A model generated the notes under the pieces. That model was not told the DNA's origin, did no database searches, and worked only from the letters and a program-made list of their open reading frames with translations. From NCBI RefSeq assembly GCF_000988165.1, contig NW_020169348.1, positions 1-30,346 of the forward strand: a DNA stretch of 30,346 nt. Reading direction: 5' to 3'. The stretch's first letter is position 1, and every line of letters starts with the position of its first letter. Below are positions 1-10,541 of this stretch, piece after piece. Made by a program: the position numbers and the translations under genes. This stretch comes from Vairimorpha ceranae (taxonomy: Eukaryota; Microsporidia; Nosematidae).

Positions 1-354
1 TGTAACAAAATTATGATTAGCTGACAGATGCCTATATTCGCAATTTAAATCAATATATAATACTTCTTTTTTTGAATAAAATTTTTTTGCGTCTGCTTGC
101 TTATTTTGTTTAACAATATTTTCCCCATTTTTTTCTCGTAAGAAAATCTTTAATTCGTTAATTAGATTATAGCTGAAATACGGTTTTATACTATCATTTA
201 CTTTATTAATTAAATCTTCATTTAAAAAAGTAGATCTAGAAGGACTCTCCTCTTCTTCCCTATTCGTACAGTAATAATTTTTGTATAATACAACAATCAT
301 TAAAACACCCCAAAACAGCAACAATAAACGTTTAATTAAGAATTCATTACTCAT
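1..354 (-). CDS. Signal-anchored protein of unknown function, partial (5' end only)
   Basis: The frame is open from the ATG at 354 through the left edge, giving 118 codons without a stop, so the gene is cut by the window. Four Cs (356-359 on the plus strand as GGGG) sit one base upstream of the ATG and support this start. The protein begins MSNEFLIKRLLLLFWGVLMI, continues with a few more hydrophobic residues, and then turns acidic and polar (EEEESPSR). This is a signal peptide or type II anchor followed by a charged, probably luminal or extracellular part. I do not recognise a family in the visible part. It could be a secreted or membrane protein such as those microsporidia display to the host; that is inference from the N-terminus alone. 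Confidence 0.7.
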   Translation of the reverse strand, partial: MSNEFLIKRLLLLFWGVLMIVVLYKNYYCTNREEEESPSRSTFLNEDLINKVNDSIKPYFSYNLINELKIFLREKNGENIVKQNKQADAKKFYSKKEVLYIDLNCEYRHLSANHNFVT

Positions 355-2974
355 TGGGGTTAATATTTTGATGAATTTTATTTAGATAAATTAAAAATAG
401 ATTTATGATACTTAAAAGGTGGAATAAAGCTCTTTGTGTATTAATGACTATCTTAACCCAAAAAGATGTATCAAAAGAAAATATAAATTAATTTTTTAAT
501 TAAATTTAAATATCTAATCTAAAATGTAAAACATTATACAACTATTTGTTTAAAGGTTTTTATTCTTGTTATAAGTCTGACATACTAAAAATTGACACAA
601 AATTGTAAAAATTCTTTTAATAAATATTTCCTATGATCTTTGATTTGGAAATTTTGCTCTACGCTATCTTCTCATTACTGTTTAAGTATATAATATTGAA
701 ATTATTTAGAATAAAAAAGAAAGGTTTATTGCCTTAATTAAACTAGCAAAATACGTTTATCTAAAAAAAAGAATTTAAATTATATTGTACTTCTACTCAG
801 CTTAACGACAAATTAATTTTTTTAAAATACTTCCAATTCCTATATCTCAAGTTTATTTTTTTTGCTTGTAATAAATAAACATATATTTTGTTACATATTA
901 AGTTTAAATAGTACATCAAATTGTCATGTATCATCGGTCATTATTGTATCTGTAATATTTTTAAAAATATATTTATCAACAGTTTTTACTTAATTTGCTT
1001 TCTTCCTGCACGGGGTAAAAATTTAAAAAATATCTATTTAGATTTTAATTAATAATAAGAATAGTAGTGATGCTGTCTCCTTGACAATGTTTCTATACTT
1101 TTGTTCTTACAAAACACTCTCCTTTTAACTATGAGTTTCACCATTTTCTACTATTTTTAGATACTATTAATCTATAAGACTCTTTTACAGTGGTTATTCC
1201 TTTTAACAGGATTTTGAGAAAATAAATGACAAATATCTCAGTACTTTTAGAAATGTCAATTATATGACTAATCGATAGTTTAGATGACCTTGTCGAGTAA
1301 TTGATTCTACCACGCAATTGGGTTAAAAATTTATTCTTTTTTTACAAAATTTTTTGTTGATTCTTAAAATAATTTTTTTCATAACTAATAGTAAGACATA
1401 CAAAGGTTTTAGCCAACCTAAACAGTAACTTATTAACTTCATCCCTTTTAAATCTAGGTAGCTAGCACATTTATGGCATTTTGCTAAATCAAGCTTTTAG
1501 TAATCTTTAAGATTTTTTTACATAATTTTTTATGTAGCCGTTTACTTTTTGTATACATAAACGTAATTCAAAATTCCTTTTTTATTTCATTAATATTTGT
1601 AAAAGTTTAATATATAAAGTAACGCCACGTGATAGGTTTAGATAGAAGATATGGTATCTTACATATTAAGACTTTCATCTTAATTTTTTTCGATTTCTTT
1701 GACTCCTATCAATAATAATTTAAATTAAATTTAGAAGTGGGCTAAGGAAGGTAGTAAAAATAAATTAGTTAATTGCAACTCCTAATGCTTATCCGATATT
1801 TGAATTGGATTCTAAGAAAGAAAACTTTAAGATGATGTACTTGAGTTTGGAAGCTCTGAAGACGACACGTAACGAATAAAAAAAAAGCTTGTATATGCCC
1901 TAATAAATATATTTAGTTTATATGAAGCTTATCTTTATTGAAATTTTATTTTAAACGGAGGCATAATAGTAGATAAACTTACTTTGTGATTTTACAGTTT
2001 AAGTTGTTTAATATAATTTAAAAATTTGTTCTTTAGATATTTTTATACTAATCACTTACTAACCACTAATTAGTCTTACTATCACTTGTTTACAGTATTA
2101 AGTCAAAATATTAAACAGTATAAAAAATTTATTCTTGGACTACATTGCCACCTGGCGACGATCTAAAAAATAATACTGTTTATAGCTTTTAATTGTTGCA
2201 AATATTGTTTTTAACTAACTTCAGTCTACTATCGATTTTTTTATTTCTTATTTTTTAAATTATTCGAATGCAAGTTTTTTTTAAAAAATAAAGGATGTAT
2301 TATTTCCACAAATTCCCTTTTCGTCCTTTAATTTTCATTCTTAAAAAACAATTATTGCTTATTAAATACAACAAAATTATGTCTCAGATTAAAAAAATTT
2401 ATTTTTTTGTATTCATTTCCTTTTGCTTTACTAAGTTGTATTTTGTTCTCAAAATATCCTTATCCTTTGTAAAATATTTCATATGGCGTCAGAATTACGA
2501 TTAAAATGAAATTTTGTATATTTTTAAAAAAAATTAGAATGTTTTCAGTAAAAAATATGCAATTATCATAGTATTATTTACCACACGCCATTTGTTTTAA
2601 TTAATTTTGCTATTATTTTTTATTTTTACCTATCGGAATCACAGAAGAAAAGGAAATATTTTTAAATAAATCATTGAATTAACTATCTTTACTGGTTCTA
2701 ATACCACAATTATTTAAAAAGTTTAATTTTTTTACATCAATTTTTACATTTAATTTATTACATGATCTTCCATATTTTTATTTATTTTGTGTAAACCTGA
2801 ATTTTTAATTTATATTTATAATCTAAATCTTTTGTAATTACTATATTTAAAAAAAGTTTTACAAGCATGTTTTGGTAATATGATAGCATTTGGCGCTTGC
2901 CAAATTAAATTAAATTTTTATTGTTGCTTGGTTTTAATTAATAATTTTATAATTAATTAAAAGTTGCCCTTTAA
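355..2974. other. Long AT-rich region without a supportable gene
   Basis: About 2.6 kb with dense stops in all frames. A hydrophobic 69-codon frame from 2295 lacks a CCC start signal and has the composition expected of translated AT-rich DNA. Patches near 1060-1160, 1200-1320 and 1800-1880 are slightly GC-richer and may be old transposon or gene debris, but I could not align them to a family. Confidence 0.5.
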
Positions 2975-3697
2975 ATGTCTATAAATTTTTTGTTTCCAGT
3001 TGTATTTTCAATACTATCTTTAAAAATGAAAAAAAGTAGTCTTTCTGTTAGTGAATTTCAGAATCAAATTACAATTTGCCGCTTTGATATATATTACGGT
3101 CTTGAAATAATAAAACATGACAACATTCAGATTTATTTCGAAAATAATTACATTTTTGATCATAATAATGTATTTCAATATTCGTCATTTCAACGTGTTT
3201 TTTATAAGAATGGAAATTACATTTACGTATCTGATTTGTTATACGATAACAACATTATAAATATACATCCAGAAGGTATTAAGCTTCTAGCAAAGCTAAA
3301 TATAATATTTAAAGATAAAGCTGATTTTTTGACTGCTAAATACAATAAAAAAAAAGAAAAATGTAGTATATCTTTAAAATACGATGAAATTATGCCGTGT
3401 TCAACATCGCAGGTTAGATTTTTAAAATCGAGATACGGATTTGTTCATAGCGGAAGAAAAGATTTTTTTATTAAATTTAAAAAAACTTTACCAGATTTTT
3501 TCAATGAAGTTTTAGTAAAAGAATTACCAATTTCTTTTATAAATGATCTTAAACAAAAATCAGAACTATGGCAATTTACATATAGTGCACTGCCTTATGA
3601 CTTTTTTGATAATAGTGAAAAAATTTTGAAGGATTCAATTTTTTTTAGTACTAAAGATCAAAGTATTCTAAATTTAATGCTGGCGGAATATATTTAA
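2975..3697 (+). CDS. Hypothetical protein, possibly secreted
   Basis: A 240-codon frame opens with ATG preceded by CCC at 2967-2969 (CCCTTTAAATG), the local start signal. The N-terminus MSINFLFPVVFSILSLKMKK is a short hydrophobic stretch followed by lysines and could be a signal peptide. The rest is mixed polar and aromatic (many Phe, Tyr, Ile, Lys, Asn), with no motif I recognise. The codon pattern is far more gene-like than the flanking sequence, which is otherwise transposon debris. It stands alone, with more than 400 bp of empty DNA on each side. It may be a lineage-specific microsporidian protein. Confidence 0.7.
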   Translation: MSINFLFPVVFSILSLKMKKSSLSVSEFQNQITICRFDIYYGLEIIKHDNIQIYFENNYIFDHNNVFQYSSFQRVFYKNGNYIYVSDLLYDNNIINIHPEGIKLLAKLNIIFKDKADFLTAKYNKKKEKCSISLKYDEIMPCSTSQVRFLKSRYGFVHSGRKDFFIKFKKTLPDFFNEVLVKELPISFINDLKQKSELWQFTYSALPYDFFDNSEKILKDSIFFSTKDQSILNLMLAEYI

Positions 3698-4139
3698 ATA
3701 AATTATTTGGTTTTAATATTGTTTTTACCTTTATCCTTTAATGATGAAGATTTGTTAAAAGAAGATTTGGACCTTTTACTTAACATGTTTTTAGATTAAA
3801 CTTTTTTGTAGTATTATATCACCACGTTTTACTTTAAGACGAATTATTGGGTTATTTACAGTCATTGATGACGTTGTATTTATTATTTACTTTAATTGAT
3901 AACAAGTGTTAGACTTAATCTTAGCATATATTTAATAGTACCTGTAAACAAATTCTATAGAAGAGTTAAAGAACTGCAATCGTAGATAGATAACAAAGTT
4001 GTAATTAAGAATAAATTAATAAATTTAAGATTTTTTAAAAATGAACAAATTTTGATTAATTAAATCTGGAAGGAAATGATTCAAAATTGCACAAATTTTA
4101 ATATGCCCCGATTAAATTTTTTTTATCCCTATTTTTAAA
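3698..4139. other. AT-rich intergenic stretch
   Basis: I see nothing supportable here apart from the CCC motif at the right end (about 4127-4129), which precedes the small ORF starting at 4140. Confidence 0.4.
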
Positions 4140-4280
4140 ATGATAAGCAACGAAGAGACGCATAAGACTATACGTAATACAAAAATTCATGTAATTAAAG
4201 CAAAAAAGAACTTTTTAACGGAAGTAGAACCTGATATTACAAAAAATGGGGTAATCAAAAATTTTATTTTTTACCCTTAA
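4140..4280 (+). CDS. Possible small ORF with CCC start signal
   Basis: ATG at 4140 follows CCC about 12 bases upstream (CCCTATTTTTAAAATG), as for the real genes here. The 46-residue product starts MISNEETHKTIRNTKIHVIK and is rich in Lys, Thr, Asn and Glu, so it is less hydrophobic than random translation of this AT-rich DNA would be. I recognise no family. It may be a genuine micro-gene, the first piece of a decayed gene, or chance. Support is the start context and composition only. Confidence 0.3.
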   Translation: MISNEETHKTIRNTKIHVIKAKKNFLTEVEPDITKNGVIKNFIFYP

Positions 4281-4569
4281 TTTAAAAATTTTATAAAAAG
4301 AACAGTAAAGAATCAAGTATATAAAAAATAAAAAAATTTCAAAGGCAGTTAAAAACAATATTTTTTAATAGCATTTCCACTTTCGGTTTTAGTGCACATA
4401 TACCTTAATAAATATAAATTACAAAGTCTTTTTGTTCCGCATCTGAGTAAAGTTGATTCCTTTAATGGTCTCTAATTATCTTCTATAAAATTGGTATAAA
4501 TTCCCGAGATTGGATCTTTAAAATGAAGAGAATGAATAACTGTAAAACGAGATTGAAATAATAGATGTA
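4281..4569. other. AT-rich stretch beside a transposase remnant
   Basis: No coding frame is visible. The expected C-terminal end of the adjacent minus-strand ISXO2-like transposase would fall here, but I could not align it. Confidence 0.35.
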
Positions 4570-5179
4570 AATTATTGTAAGCTCTTCATTTGTCGGAATA
4601 AATAAATGATTAATCCAAAGTTTATATAGGCAACTAAAAGAGGCTCTAATGCTAAATTATCTCTTTTATCAACCTAAATAATTATTCTTTTTATTTCCTC
4701 GGCCCATTCTACCATACCTATTGCTCAAATTCCTTTAATTAAATGTTCTCTATGGTATTTATTTTTACCTATTTTTGTTTCATCAATTTCTACTGCAATA
4801 TTCCTTCCTCCTATTGATTTAAACTATTCTATTTTTGCAATGAACATCAAATTTCCTTTAAGTTTTGTAACATTCTTTAATTTACCACTTTAAATACCTA
4901 AAATGTTTTTGATAAGCCCAATTGAAGCTCCAAACCACCATAAATTAATTATTTATAGATAAGATACTTTATTATTAAAAAAATTATATTATTCCACATG
5001 AAAAAATCATGTTTACATTTATTAAAAGTACACCTCAGTTGCGCAGTAACATTTCCTTTAAATTTGGATATCGAAAATGAATGTATTCTGGTCTTTTTTC
5101 CATATCTTACACAATTCTGGTTCATTTTTACATCTATTAGACGAGTATAAAAAGAATTCATTTCTTCTTCGCTCATCAT
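4570..5179 (-). pseudogene. Decayed ISXO2-like (Merlin) transposase, copy 1
   Basis: On the minus strand, about 4825-4740 encodes SIGGRNIAVEIDETKIGKNK and then YHREHLIKGI, a stop, AIGMVEW. This is the ISXO2/IS1595-type catalytic signature (GG..V.VEIDE.K.G.R.Y.RGH...GVW..G..ER), with TGA where the conserved Trp is expected. After a frameshift, VDKRDNLALEPLLVAYI continues the family pattern around 4670-4620. The upstream open part (ATG at 5179) has Cys residues in a possible zinc-ribbon spacing. The family moves DNA by a DDE transposase and in eukaryotes is called Merlin. Stops and a frameshift show it is dead. Confidence 0.8.
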
Positions 5180-5194
5180 TTTTGACTGCCCCAC

Positions 5195-5689
5195 ATTTTG
5201 TACACCGAGTTTTATTTTAGTCCTTTTTCTTATTTTGCTTTATTAAAATTTGTAAAATAAATATTTTTATTATTCATACTAGCTTGTGCTATCCCGTTTC
5301 AAACAGGATCAAAATGGTGTGTGTTTTTTATTTTGGTAGATTTAATGTATATGATGTGCCTTTGTGTATGTACTTATTTTATTGTTTAAATAATAAAATG
5401 CACTTTTTTATTATAAATTAAAATTTGCTATAGACACCTTTTATAAAATTTAAAAAATAAAATAATTAAAGAAAAATGCACGAAAACACTGTAGTGTGGT
5501 TAGAGAAATAAACCCTAAAATGATGCTATTCATTTATTAATAAAAAATACAAAAAATTTAAAAAAATTCTAAAAAAGAAGGGTTAAAAAATAAAAAAGTA
5601 TTTATATTTAAACTTTTTATATATACTGGTTTTTAAAATGGAAACAATGAATACATTCTTTAACATAGAATTACTGTTATTTATATTAA
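5195..5689. other. AT-rich gap between two transposase remnants
   Basis: No gene is visible. A 12-base string at 5511-5522 (AACCCTAAAATG) is identical to the start context of the phosphatase gene at 14560, but here it opens only six codons before a stop. It is a chance match or a fossil start. Confidence 0.4.
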
Positions 5690-6400
5690 TCATAAATCAC
5701 AAGAGATAAATATTCATTACTTTGATCTACGATTTTTTTTGGTAAATTTTTGTTAATCCCATACCAATTACCCCCTTTAGTATTGGTATATACATTATTT
5801 GATTGATTAATAAATTCAATGCTGTGATTAACAATTAGATGCTTGTAAAAATAAATTAAGATTACAATATGTTCGTTAAAAAACAGAATAAATAATAGTA
5901 TAGTGATAAAATATTTTTTATCATAAACAGAAGAATGGTTTTATTCTACACTCAACATGCAAAATTAATATTATGCGTGTAAGATCGTTCTACTGCACCA
6001 AAAACACATACCCCACCTACTCGTGCAACAGTAATATTTACGTTTGCCAAATTTGCTTTCATCTATCTCAATTATTTTACCTTAGTCTCAAAGTTTAAGT
6101 AAATCTAAATAACCATAAAATATACCTTCATGATTAAACCTGTTAATTAAGATACTGATTTTTTAACACCAATACTCGTGGATCTAGCAATAAGACATGA
6201 AAGAACAAATTAAAACCACAAATTTTATAATTTAATAATAATAATAGCACTTAGTTTAAAGAAGTTAAAAAATGTTTATTTATAATTGTACATTTATAAC
6301 TGCAAATCCCATTAGAGCATCTTGCCGTTAGAAAACTATATATTCTGATGTTTTCGTCACATTTTAAGCCCTCTATGCTCAAAATACATGCATTTATTGT
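5690..6400 (-). pseudogene. Decayed ISXO2-like (Merlin) transposase, copy 3
   Basis: The minus strand near 6085-5960 reads GKIIEIDESKFGKRKYY, then after a frameshift RVGGVCVFGAVERSYTHNI. Around 5840-5700 it reads LIVNHSIEFINQSNNVYTNT and then KGGNWYGINKNLPKK. These are the catalytic EIDE.KFGKRKY block and the C-terminal VNHS.EF...THTNT.EG.W block of the ISXO2-like transposase family, in the right order. A Cys-containing stretch near 6380-6280 (GLKCDENIRIYSF, CSNGICSYKC) may be the zinc ribbon. The HTNTIEG motif has become YTNTKGG, so a conserved Glu is lost. Multiple stops and frameshifts show decay. Confidence 0.8.
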
Positions 6401-7273
6401 AGTTACTATAGTTTCATATTGCCCTTATTGTTTAGTATTTAAAAAATGTGGGTTAAAAAATTTTAGTTGAGGTCAACTTAAGTTTGTGCAATTTCGCATA
6501 AATTGGCCTTAAATCAGTAATTAAATGTCTTTGATTCAATCATTTAATCTTAAAAAGAAAATTAAATGCTCATAAATTTTAGTAATATTTATCTCTAGAT
6601 ACCCTACTTAGACGGTAATGTGCGGTTGTTGAAGAATGAGATGTAAATTGATTTGCGATAAAGGCTAGTTATTTAGAAGGATATATATTATTTAATATAA
6701 TTTTTTTAAACACTTCTTTATCAGTACGAAAGTTTATTGGTTGTAGAGGGGGCCAATGGCATTAGTTAAGGCTTGTTACAATTATTTGGTCGTAAATGAT
6801 TGGTCATTAGCCTGGATTATGACAGTAGACAAGAAAAATTAATTAAGGACATGGTTTTTTTTCTATAAGTTTATCGATTGTAAACAATTTTTGATGTTAA
6901 AACAATTCTTGCATACATATATCTTTTGTATATAATTAAATACTTTTAAATAATCTTTAGTAAAAAGGAGACTGTTATTGTTTTAAGACATAGATATTTC
7001 TAACAAAAAATCTACTACTTACGAACTGATACTATATCAACAAAGCATTATTTATTAAAAAGTTCACATGCTAAGAAACCACACTTTATTTAATAAAAAC
7101 ATAAAAAGTTAATTTTTTATCTATTCAAATTGTTTTTTTACTGTAAAAAAAACATGTTAGTCCTTAAAATAGCCATCAGCACAAATAATTATCTAGTTCT
7201 TTTCAAAAAGTATATTTTTTGGGCCAAAGTTAAGCAAAAGATTATGTTTTTGAATTACATCTATTCTTTTAAA
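6401..7273. other. AT-rich gap with unassignable debris
   Basis: There is no intact frame. A 31-codon frame at 6375-6470 has CCC before its ATG but overlaps the end of the transposase remnant and has no recognisable content. A GC-richer patch near 6600-6850 may be further transposon debris. Confidence 0.35.
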
Positions 7274-8089
7274 ATGTTACAAACAGAAGAAGAATATGTG
7301 CAAATTTTAGAAGGTTTTAAAACTTGAATTATAGTGAAAGGATGCATAAAATGCAAATATAACAAGGCTATTTGTAAAAATAGTACTTGTAAAGCACGTT
7401 ATAGTATTTTAAAAAATATAGTTTTTGCAAAGAATTAAATTGGTGCAAAAGCTTTTTTGAAGGCCATAGAACTCTCTTTAAATGGTCTGCATAATAGATT
7501 TATATCAATAATTACAGGACTTCCCAATGCAATGATTGCCCGAATAATATTACTGTTTAATAAAATGAGAATTTTTTATAGCTATACAGGAGATATTCTC
7601 TTGGGTGGTAAAAGAAACGTAGTCGAAATAGATAAAAGTTAAGTTTGACAAGCGAAAATACAATAAGGGACATCACGTAGAAGGAGTATGGGTTTTCGGA
7701 GCTGTGGAATGAGGGTCAACAAACATATTATTAATGCCCGTAACAAAAAGAACTAAACTAATTTAGGTAATATAACTTTTACCCGAAATCATTTTAATAC
7801 TATTATATATTTGGATTATTGGAAAGCTTATTGTGATTTAGGAAAATACTATAAACAACATTACGCTGTAAATCATTATAAAGAATTCGTAAATATTGAT
7901 AATTTAGTAAAAATTCACACCAACACTATTGAAGGTAATTGGGTTTCTGTTAAAAAAGATGTCCCTTTTAGATGTAGAACATTATCTCGTATTAGAACAT
8001 ATTTATTGTATTTTATATTAAAAAGAAATAATAATGAGACGATGTTAATTACGCTTCTAAATTATTCTCTGGAGCATATAAATGAATAA
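7274..8089 (+). pseudogene. Decayed ISXO2-like (Merlin) transposase, copy 2, nearly full length
   Basis: This is the best preserved of the three copies. From the ATG at 7274, the frame (with stops near 7325 and 7436) carries a Cys cluster, GCIKCKYNKAICKNSTC, fitting the N-terminal zinc ribbon. GGKRNVVEIDKS ends at the stop at 7640, and a +1 shift gives KFDKRKYNKGHHVEGVWVFG then AVE-stop-GSTNILLMPVTKR. A second shift near 7760-7800 restores the frame for YLDYWKAYCDLGKYYKQHYA, VNHYKEFVNIDNLVKIHTNT and IEGNWVSVKK, followed by a Tyr/Leu-rich tail. The order and spacing match the DDE transposase of Merlin elements. In the first block the expected EIDE is EIDK, so a catalytic acid is also gone. Confidence 0.9.
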
Positions 8090-8916
8090 AAAAATTATTT
8101 ATAAATAAATTGTTTTTTTTGTTAAAAAACTATTTAAAGCTATTAAAAAATATTTTAAAATAACAATTACTGTTTGTTTACCAACACAAATTGTTTTTTT
8201 AAGTATTTTTTAATAACTTTAGATAGTTAACACAACCACTTGTTCATTTTAAAATTAAAAAAAATGAATTTTATTCAAAAACATGTTCTTTTGCTTAATC
8301 TCTTCCTATTTTTTGCGAAAAAGGGGTGATCATCTTTTAACCATAAAAGCTTCCATTGTGTATTAAAATTTAATATTAAATTTAAAAATTAATTGATGTT
8401 AAAATAAAAAAAATTATATAAAATTACATAAAGATATTTAAAAAAAATTATTCAGTTTTTTGATATTTAAAAATTTAAGACTTTATTGTTAAGATACAAT
8501 AGTTTTTATGTATATAGATAAATATAGTACTATTTTTAGATTTGCTTTAGTTTTATTATAAACAGATTAAAGTGTTTAAAGATAATTTTAAGTTTACAAT
8601 TAAATTGCTTTTTTATTAATATTTATAAAAAGCTTTAATGTTGTTGTATAAAGTTATTTGAATTATTAACAAAAATTAATGCTTTTCTAAGTTTTTCTTT
8701 TTGCTTTTAGGAGCATTCAAATCCCTTTTTATAAAGAAGTTTATAAAAATAAACAATAAATAAACTGCAAATTTTTAAATAATTAAAAAATTTTGTGTTT
8801 GTTTAAATTTGTTTTATTTAATTTAAATATTTGTATTTATTAAACTATCCATAAAACTAAAGCAGAGTGTTTTGAAATCATTCATAATTATTTTTAAACA
8901 ATTCTAAGCATATTGG
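8090..8916. other. AT-rich intergenic region 5' of the phosphatase cluster
   Basis: Homopolymer-rich DNA with no credible frame. I looked for inverted repeats that would mark the end of the upstream Merlin element and did not find a convincing pair. Confidence 0.4.
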
Positions 8917-9165
8917 TTTTAAATTGAAAAAAATTGCGTTTATTTGCACAATCATTGTTTTTAAATATTTAAATTAAATGCAATTTTTTATTTAGATAGG
9001 AAATCAAAAAATTACGTTTATTTGCACAATCATTGTTTTTAAACATTAAAATTAAATGCAATTTTTTATTTAGTTTTAAATTGAAAAAAATTGCGTTTAT
9101 TTGCACAATCATTGTTTTTAAACATTAAAATTAAATGCAATTTTTTATTTAGATAGAAATCAAAA
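8917..9165. repeat. Three tandem copies of a ~78-bp unit
   Basis: The core CGTTTATTTGCACAATCATT followed by GTTTTTAAA starts at about 8937, 9015 and 9094, giving periods of 78 and 79 bp. Each copy ends with ATTAAATGCAATTTTTTATT. Copies 1 and 3 share the leader TTTTAAATTGAAAAAAATTG, while copy 2 has a different leader (AGGAAATCAAAAAATTA). The array ends about 70 bp before the first HAD phosphatase gene, so it occupies that gene's upstream region. Confidence 0.9.
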
Positions 9166-9237
9166 CAATTTTAACAAAAATTAAAGTTTAATTTTTTTAT
9201 TAATTAAATTATAAATATTTTTTTGTTTTACCATAAG

Positions 9238-9939
9238 ATGAAACCGTCGCTACTAAAATTTATAGGAATGAATTATAGCTTTTTACGCGAAAATAATATT
9301 AAACCAATAGACAATGATTTTATATTTCTTTTTGATATCGATGATACATTATATAAAGCTTCTGAAAATATGAAAAAAGCAGAGCTAGAAGCTTTTGAAT
9401 TGGCTTACAATACTTTTAAACATAAAAATAAAAATGCCCCCAATTTTGCTCGCTTTTACGCGGAATCACATATCTGTGTCGAGCGTTTTCACTTTTACTT
9501 TAACATATCGCCGATAGAAGCTGAACAGGCTAGAAAATTTGATTTTAAAAAGTTTATAAAAAAAGACAAAAATTTAAAAAACTGTCTTGACAAGATTCCG
9601 TACAGAAAATGGTGCTTTACAAATGGTACTAGGGCTAGAGCCGAGACCATTTTGGCAGAACTCGGTCTATTAAATTCTTTTGAAGGAGTAATCTGTTTAG
9701 ATGGTGAATTATCTGATGAAAGTTGCTTGGGTAAACCTTATGATAATGCTTACAAATTTGTAGAAGAATTGTTAAAAATAAATGATCCTAAAAAAGTATA
9801 TTTTTATGATGATTCGAGTAATAATATTGCAGCAGGTCTAAAAAGAGGATGGAATTCAACATTAATAGGTCAAGATGATAATCTCGTTCTAATACTTGAA
9901 AATGATTTAGAAAATATATTAAACGACATTGATCGCTAA
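9238..9939 (+). CDS. HAD-superfamily pyrimidine 5'-nucleotidase-like phosphatase, paralogue 1
   Basis: The 233-residue protein is best started at the ATG at 9238. It has the complete HAD phosphatase motif set: FLFDIDDTLYKAS with nucleophile Asp33 and acid/base Asp35, a helical cap, RKWCFTNGT (motif II Thr), CLGKPY (motif III Lys) and VYFYDDSSNN (motif IV Asp pair), ending GWNSTLIG. This order and these motif contexts match the SDT1/PHM8 group, which dephosphorylates nucleoside monophosphates or lysophosphatidate using Mg2+ and an Asp-phosphate intermediate. There is no signal peptide, so it is probably cytosolic. The start context is ACCATAAGATG, a weak version of the local CCC signal. It is the first of five same-strand paralogues. 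Confidence 0.88.
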   Translation: MKPSLLKFIGMNYSFLRENNIKPIDNDFIFLFDIDDTLYKASENMKKAELEAFELAYNTFKHKNKNAPNFARFYAESHICVERFHFYFNISPIEAEQARKFDFKKFIKKDKNLKNCLDKIPYRKWCFTNGTRARAETILAELGLLNSFEGVICLDGELSDESCLGKPYDNAYKFVEELLKINDPKKVYFYDDSSNNIAAGLKRGWNSTLIGQDDNLVLILENDLENILNDIDR

Positions 9940-10531
9940 ATAAATGATTAAAAATCGAAAAATCATGTTTTGTAAATTTATTTGTTTAATTGGACTTGTA
10001 AATTGTAAATTTATACTGTTTCGTGCTATTTTGTAAACAGGGTATATTTGTTTATTAACCATGACACGTGTACAGCAAAACACAATAATTGACGTTTGTT
10101 AAATTTTATTATATTTGTATGACACATGTTAAATTTTATTGTATTTGTAACATGGGATATAACTTCTACACAATAATTTATTTCTTCGTGATGAAATTTT
10201 TTCTAAATATTTATTAATTTATTGAAATGACAGCATGCAGCAACCTTGAAAAACAAAAGCATAAATTTACTAATTAACAATTAGTTTGGGGTTTATTTTT
10301 AGGTCTGTAATGTTATTAGTTCTTAAAAAGTTGGTTATCGTATAATTTAAGCTTATTTAACTATTTTTTTTAAATATTTTATAAAAAGTCAAATTATTTA
10401 ATTACTAAACAAACACATATAAATAATTTTTAAATAACACCTCTCTCTAAAATTATACTTTTGATTAATTGGATAATAAACAGAATTTTTTTAAAAATTT
10501 ATTTAATTGGTTTTTATATTATTTTTTCACA
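9940..10531. other. Intergenic region between phosphatase genes 1 and 2
   Basis: Contains a tandem duplication at about 10097-10155 in which TGTTAAATTTTATT plus RTATTTGTA recurs with a 30-bp period. Otherwise AT-rich with no gene seen. Confidence 0.5.
10097..10155. repeat. Two tandem copies of a 30-bp unit
   Basis: TGTTAAATTTTATTATATTT at 10097 and TGTTAAATTTTATTGTATTT at 10127 differ at one base. The first is followed by GTATGACACA and the second by GTAACATG. Confidence 0.75.
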
Positions 10532-10541
10532 CCCTTCAATG
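10532..10541 (+). promoter_or_regulatory. CCC start signal that fixes the start of phosphatase gene 2
   Basis: CCCTTCAATG places the start at 10539. The open frame continues 26 codons further upstream, to a TTG, but that extension has no ATG and no C-run and is AT-rich intergenic in character. Confidence 0.7.

Noticed and set aside
1060..1320. GC-richer patches thought to be Tc1 remnants
   Set aside because: Translation in all frames on both strands gave no alignment to Tc1 blocks beyond vague similarity.
2295..2504. 69-codon hydrophobic frame
   Set aside because: No CCC start signal, low-complexity Phe/Leu/Ile/Lys composition as expected from AT-rich DNA, isolated in empty sequence.
5520..5540. 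Perfect AACCCTAAAATG start context
   Set aside because: The frame ends after six codons; chance or fossil, no gene can be supported.
5761..5789. Hairpin ATACCAAT...ATTGGTAT with a C-rich loop
   Set aside because: It lies inside the C-terminal coding remnant of an ISXO2-like transposase (YTNTKGGNWYG), so the symmetry is probably a by-product of coding sequence.
6375..6470. 31-codon frame with CCC before its ATG
   Set aside because: Abuts the zinc-ribbon end of a transposase remnant and has no recognisable content.
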